A DNA stretch of 13,548 nucleotides from the NCBI GenBank assembly GCA_002385985.1, contig DGEO01000027.1, forward strand, positions 127,544 through 141,091. Direction: 5' to 3'. Position numbers and translations under genes: made by a program. Origin of the DNA: Anaerolineaceae bacterium UBA3924 (GTDB taxonomy: Bacteria; Chloroflexota; Anaerolineae; Anaerolineales; Anaerolineaceae). Below are positions 12,529-13,548 of this stretch, one piece after another. Each line of letters begins with the position of its first letter. Positions within the stretch are counted from its first letter, which is position 1. The notes below the pieces were generated by a model. That model did not search any database, was not told where the DNA came from, and worked only from the letters and a program-made list of their open reading frames with translations.

Positions 12529-13548
12529 CTAATCAGAACTTTCGGCAGGCTGGCGCAGGTAAAACCCCTGCCAGCCGCGCAGCGTGTCGGGCTGGATGAT
12601 AAAGGCCTTTTCCACCTGGGCGGAAAGCTGCTCGGACAGCCCGCGGCCCAGGTAGCGGCGTGACATGCGGGCCAGCAGCTCGTCCAGCTGTGGGGAGCCT
12701 GGCTCCAGGGGTGCCAGACGGGCTTCGCCGCGGGCCACCACGCGCCGCAGCGGAGGCCATGGCTCGTCGACGGTCAGCGACACCTGAGGGTTCTGGGTGA
12801 GATAATCGGCCCACTGCGAGCCCTGCCAGGCGACGATGCGGAAGACGGCCCCGTCCCAGTCGTGCCAGATGGGGACCACGTGCGGGCTGCCGTCCGGGCG
12901 CAGGCAGGCCAGGCGGGCAGCCAGCGGTTCGTTCAGCAGGGCGTCGATCTCTGCCCGCGGCAGAGGGGCGGAGGCTTTCAGCTCGGTCTGGTCAACGGTC
13001 TGGAAGGGTCGGTAATAGGGAGCGCCCAGCCAGTACGAGAGGCGGGCGGCCGCGGCGCGCAGCTCCGGGAGCCAGCGCTGGCAGAACTCGTCCGGCTGCC
13101 AGCGGAAAGCCGGCGCGCTCAGCACAAGCGCGGCTTCGGGATCGGTCCCGTTTGGGCAGACGGGCAGGGCCAGCTCCAGGGTGTGATCCTGCTGGCTGAA
13201 GGCGTGGTCACCGCTGCGGCAGCCGGCGTCCCGGGCAGAAAGCAGGCAGGCAGCCGCCGCCAGTTCGGCGGTGTACTCCGCGCCGACCTCGTAGGCGCTG
13301 CGCACGCGCTCGGTGCCTTCGGCCTGGGCCAGCACACGCAGGCCGTTTTCCGCGCGCAGGCCGGCCGGGGCCACCAGAATCAATGTCTCCGGCCAGGAGC
13401 GGTGGGCCAGCTCTCGGGCAAAGGCCTGGCGCAGATCCTGCGCCGGCGCGCTGGCGCGCCAGCTGAGCAGCCGCGGGCCTGCCCGGTAGCGGCCGCGCGT
13501 CTCGGACTGCTCCACATAGCCCAGGTCTTTCAGTTCGCGCAGCAGCAG
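12529..13548 (-). CDS. IclR-type regulator fused to an FMN-binding split-barrel domain, 5' end outside window
   Basis: The frame is open to the window edge, giving 339 visible residues. The first visible part, RELKDLGYVEQSETRGRYR then GPRLLSW, is the end of an IclR winged helix: recognition helix, wing and the link to the effector domain. A GTG at 13515 lies inside this motif and is not the start. Residues of about 35-175 match the IclR effector domain weakly (AYEVGAEYTAELAAAACLLSA, LELALPVCPNG, VLSAPAFRW). From about 195 to 325 is a pyridoxamine-phosphate-oxidase-like split barrel (ARLACLRPDGSPHVVPIW, NPQVSLTVDEPWPP, VVARGEARL) that usually binds FMN or F420. I infer a flavin- or vitamin-responsive regulator of the ABC operon that begins 2 bp downstream. 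This combination is not one I recognise. The barrel may instead be an enzyme. Confidence 0.8.
   Translation of the reverse strand: MLLRELKDLGYVEQSETRGRYRAGPRLLSWRASAPAQDLRQAFARELAHRSWPETLILVAPAGLRAENGLRVLAQAEGTERVRSAYEVGAEYTAELAAAACLLSARDAGCRSGDHAFSQQDHTLELALPVCPNGTDPEAALVLSAPAFRWQPDEFCQRWLPELRAAAARLSYWLGAPYYRPFQTVDQTELKASAPLPRAEIDALLNEPLAARLACLRPDGSPHVVPIWHDWDGAVFRIVAWQGSQWADYLTQNPQVSLTVDEPWPPLRRVVARGEARLAPLEPGSPQLDELLARMSRRYLGRGLSEQLSAQVEKAFIIQPDTLRGWQGFYLRQPAESSD

Noticed and set aside
13513..13515. GTG as start of the regulator gene
   Set aside because: The codons before it encode the conserved end of an IclR helix-turn-helix (RELKDLGY), so the GTG is an internal valine and the gene begins outside the window.

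Overview
The window is GC-rich, densely packed bacterial DNA with eleven protein-coding genes, two of them cut by the window edges, and no RNA genes, insertion sequences or CRISPR. No gene-free stretch exceeds about 230 bases. The mix of genes (a lipoprotein-anchored ABC uptake system, bacterial-type ProS, Dps, an S9 peptidase, and housekeeping homologues of Arm/Rmt 16S rRNA methyltransferases) and the codon bias suggest a free-living bacterium, possibly of the Chloroflexota (Anaerolineae-like). That placement is an inference from gene character, not a measured result.

Region 1 (1-4128, minus strand) is a tightly overlapped RNA-modification operon. In transcription order it holds a possible 30-codon leader ORF, a Tgt-family tRNA-guanine transglycosylase, two tandem paralogues of the Arm/Rmt (FmrO) 16S rRNA m7G1405 methyltransferase family, and an RsmF/RsmB-type m5C methyltransferase that runs off the left edge. 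All links are 4-11 bp overlaps or a 10-bp gap. In other bacteria Arm/Rmt enzymes modify G1405 and RsmF modifies C1407 of helix 44, while Tgt modifies the wobble base of tRNA. The operon may therefore be dedicated to the decoding site. This is the most interesting part of the window.

Region 2 (4257-6480, plus strand) is a two-gene unit: a thioredoxin with a WCVPC active site and a cytosolic S9-type serine peptidase. It diverges from tgt across a 217-bp shared control region and ends 5 bp short of the convergent proS gene.

Region 3 (6486-9186, minus strand) holds proS (prolyl-tRNA synthetase, editing type) and, upstream of it, a cation diffusion facilitator with Mn/Fe-like metal-site residues. 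Its short leader contains a terminator-like hairpin just before the ribosome binding site. Divergent from it is dps (9417-9917, plus), which has its own promoter and a perfect inverted repeat near the predicted transcription start.

Region 4 (9984-13548, minus strand) is an operon for an ABC uptake system: ATPase, permease and a SsuA/THI5/NMT1-type lipoprotein. It is headed by a regulator that fuses an IclR-type winged helix and degenerate effector domain to a C-terminal FMN-binding split barrel. The fusion suggests flavin- or vitamin-linked control of uptake. Two hairpins separate this operon from dps.
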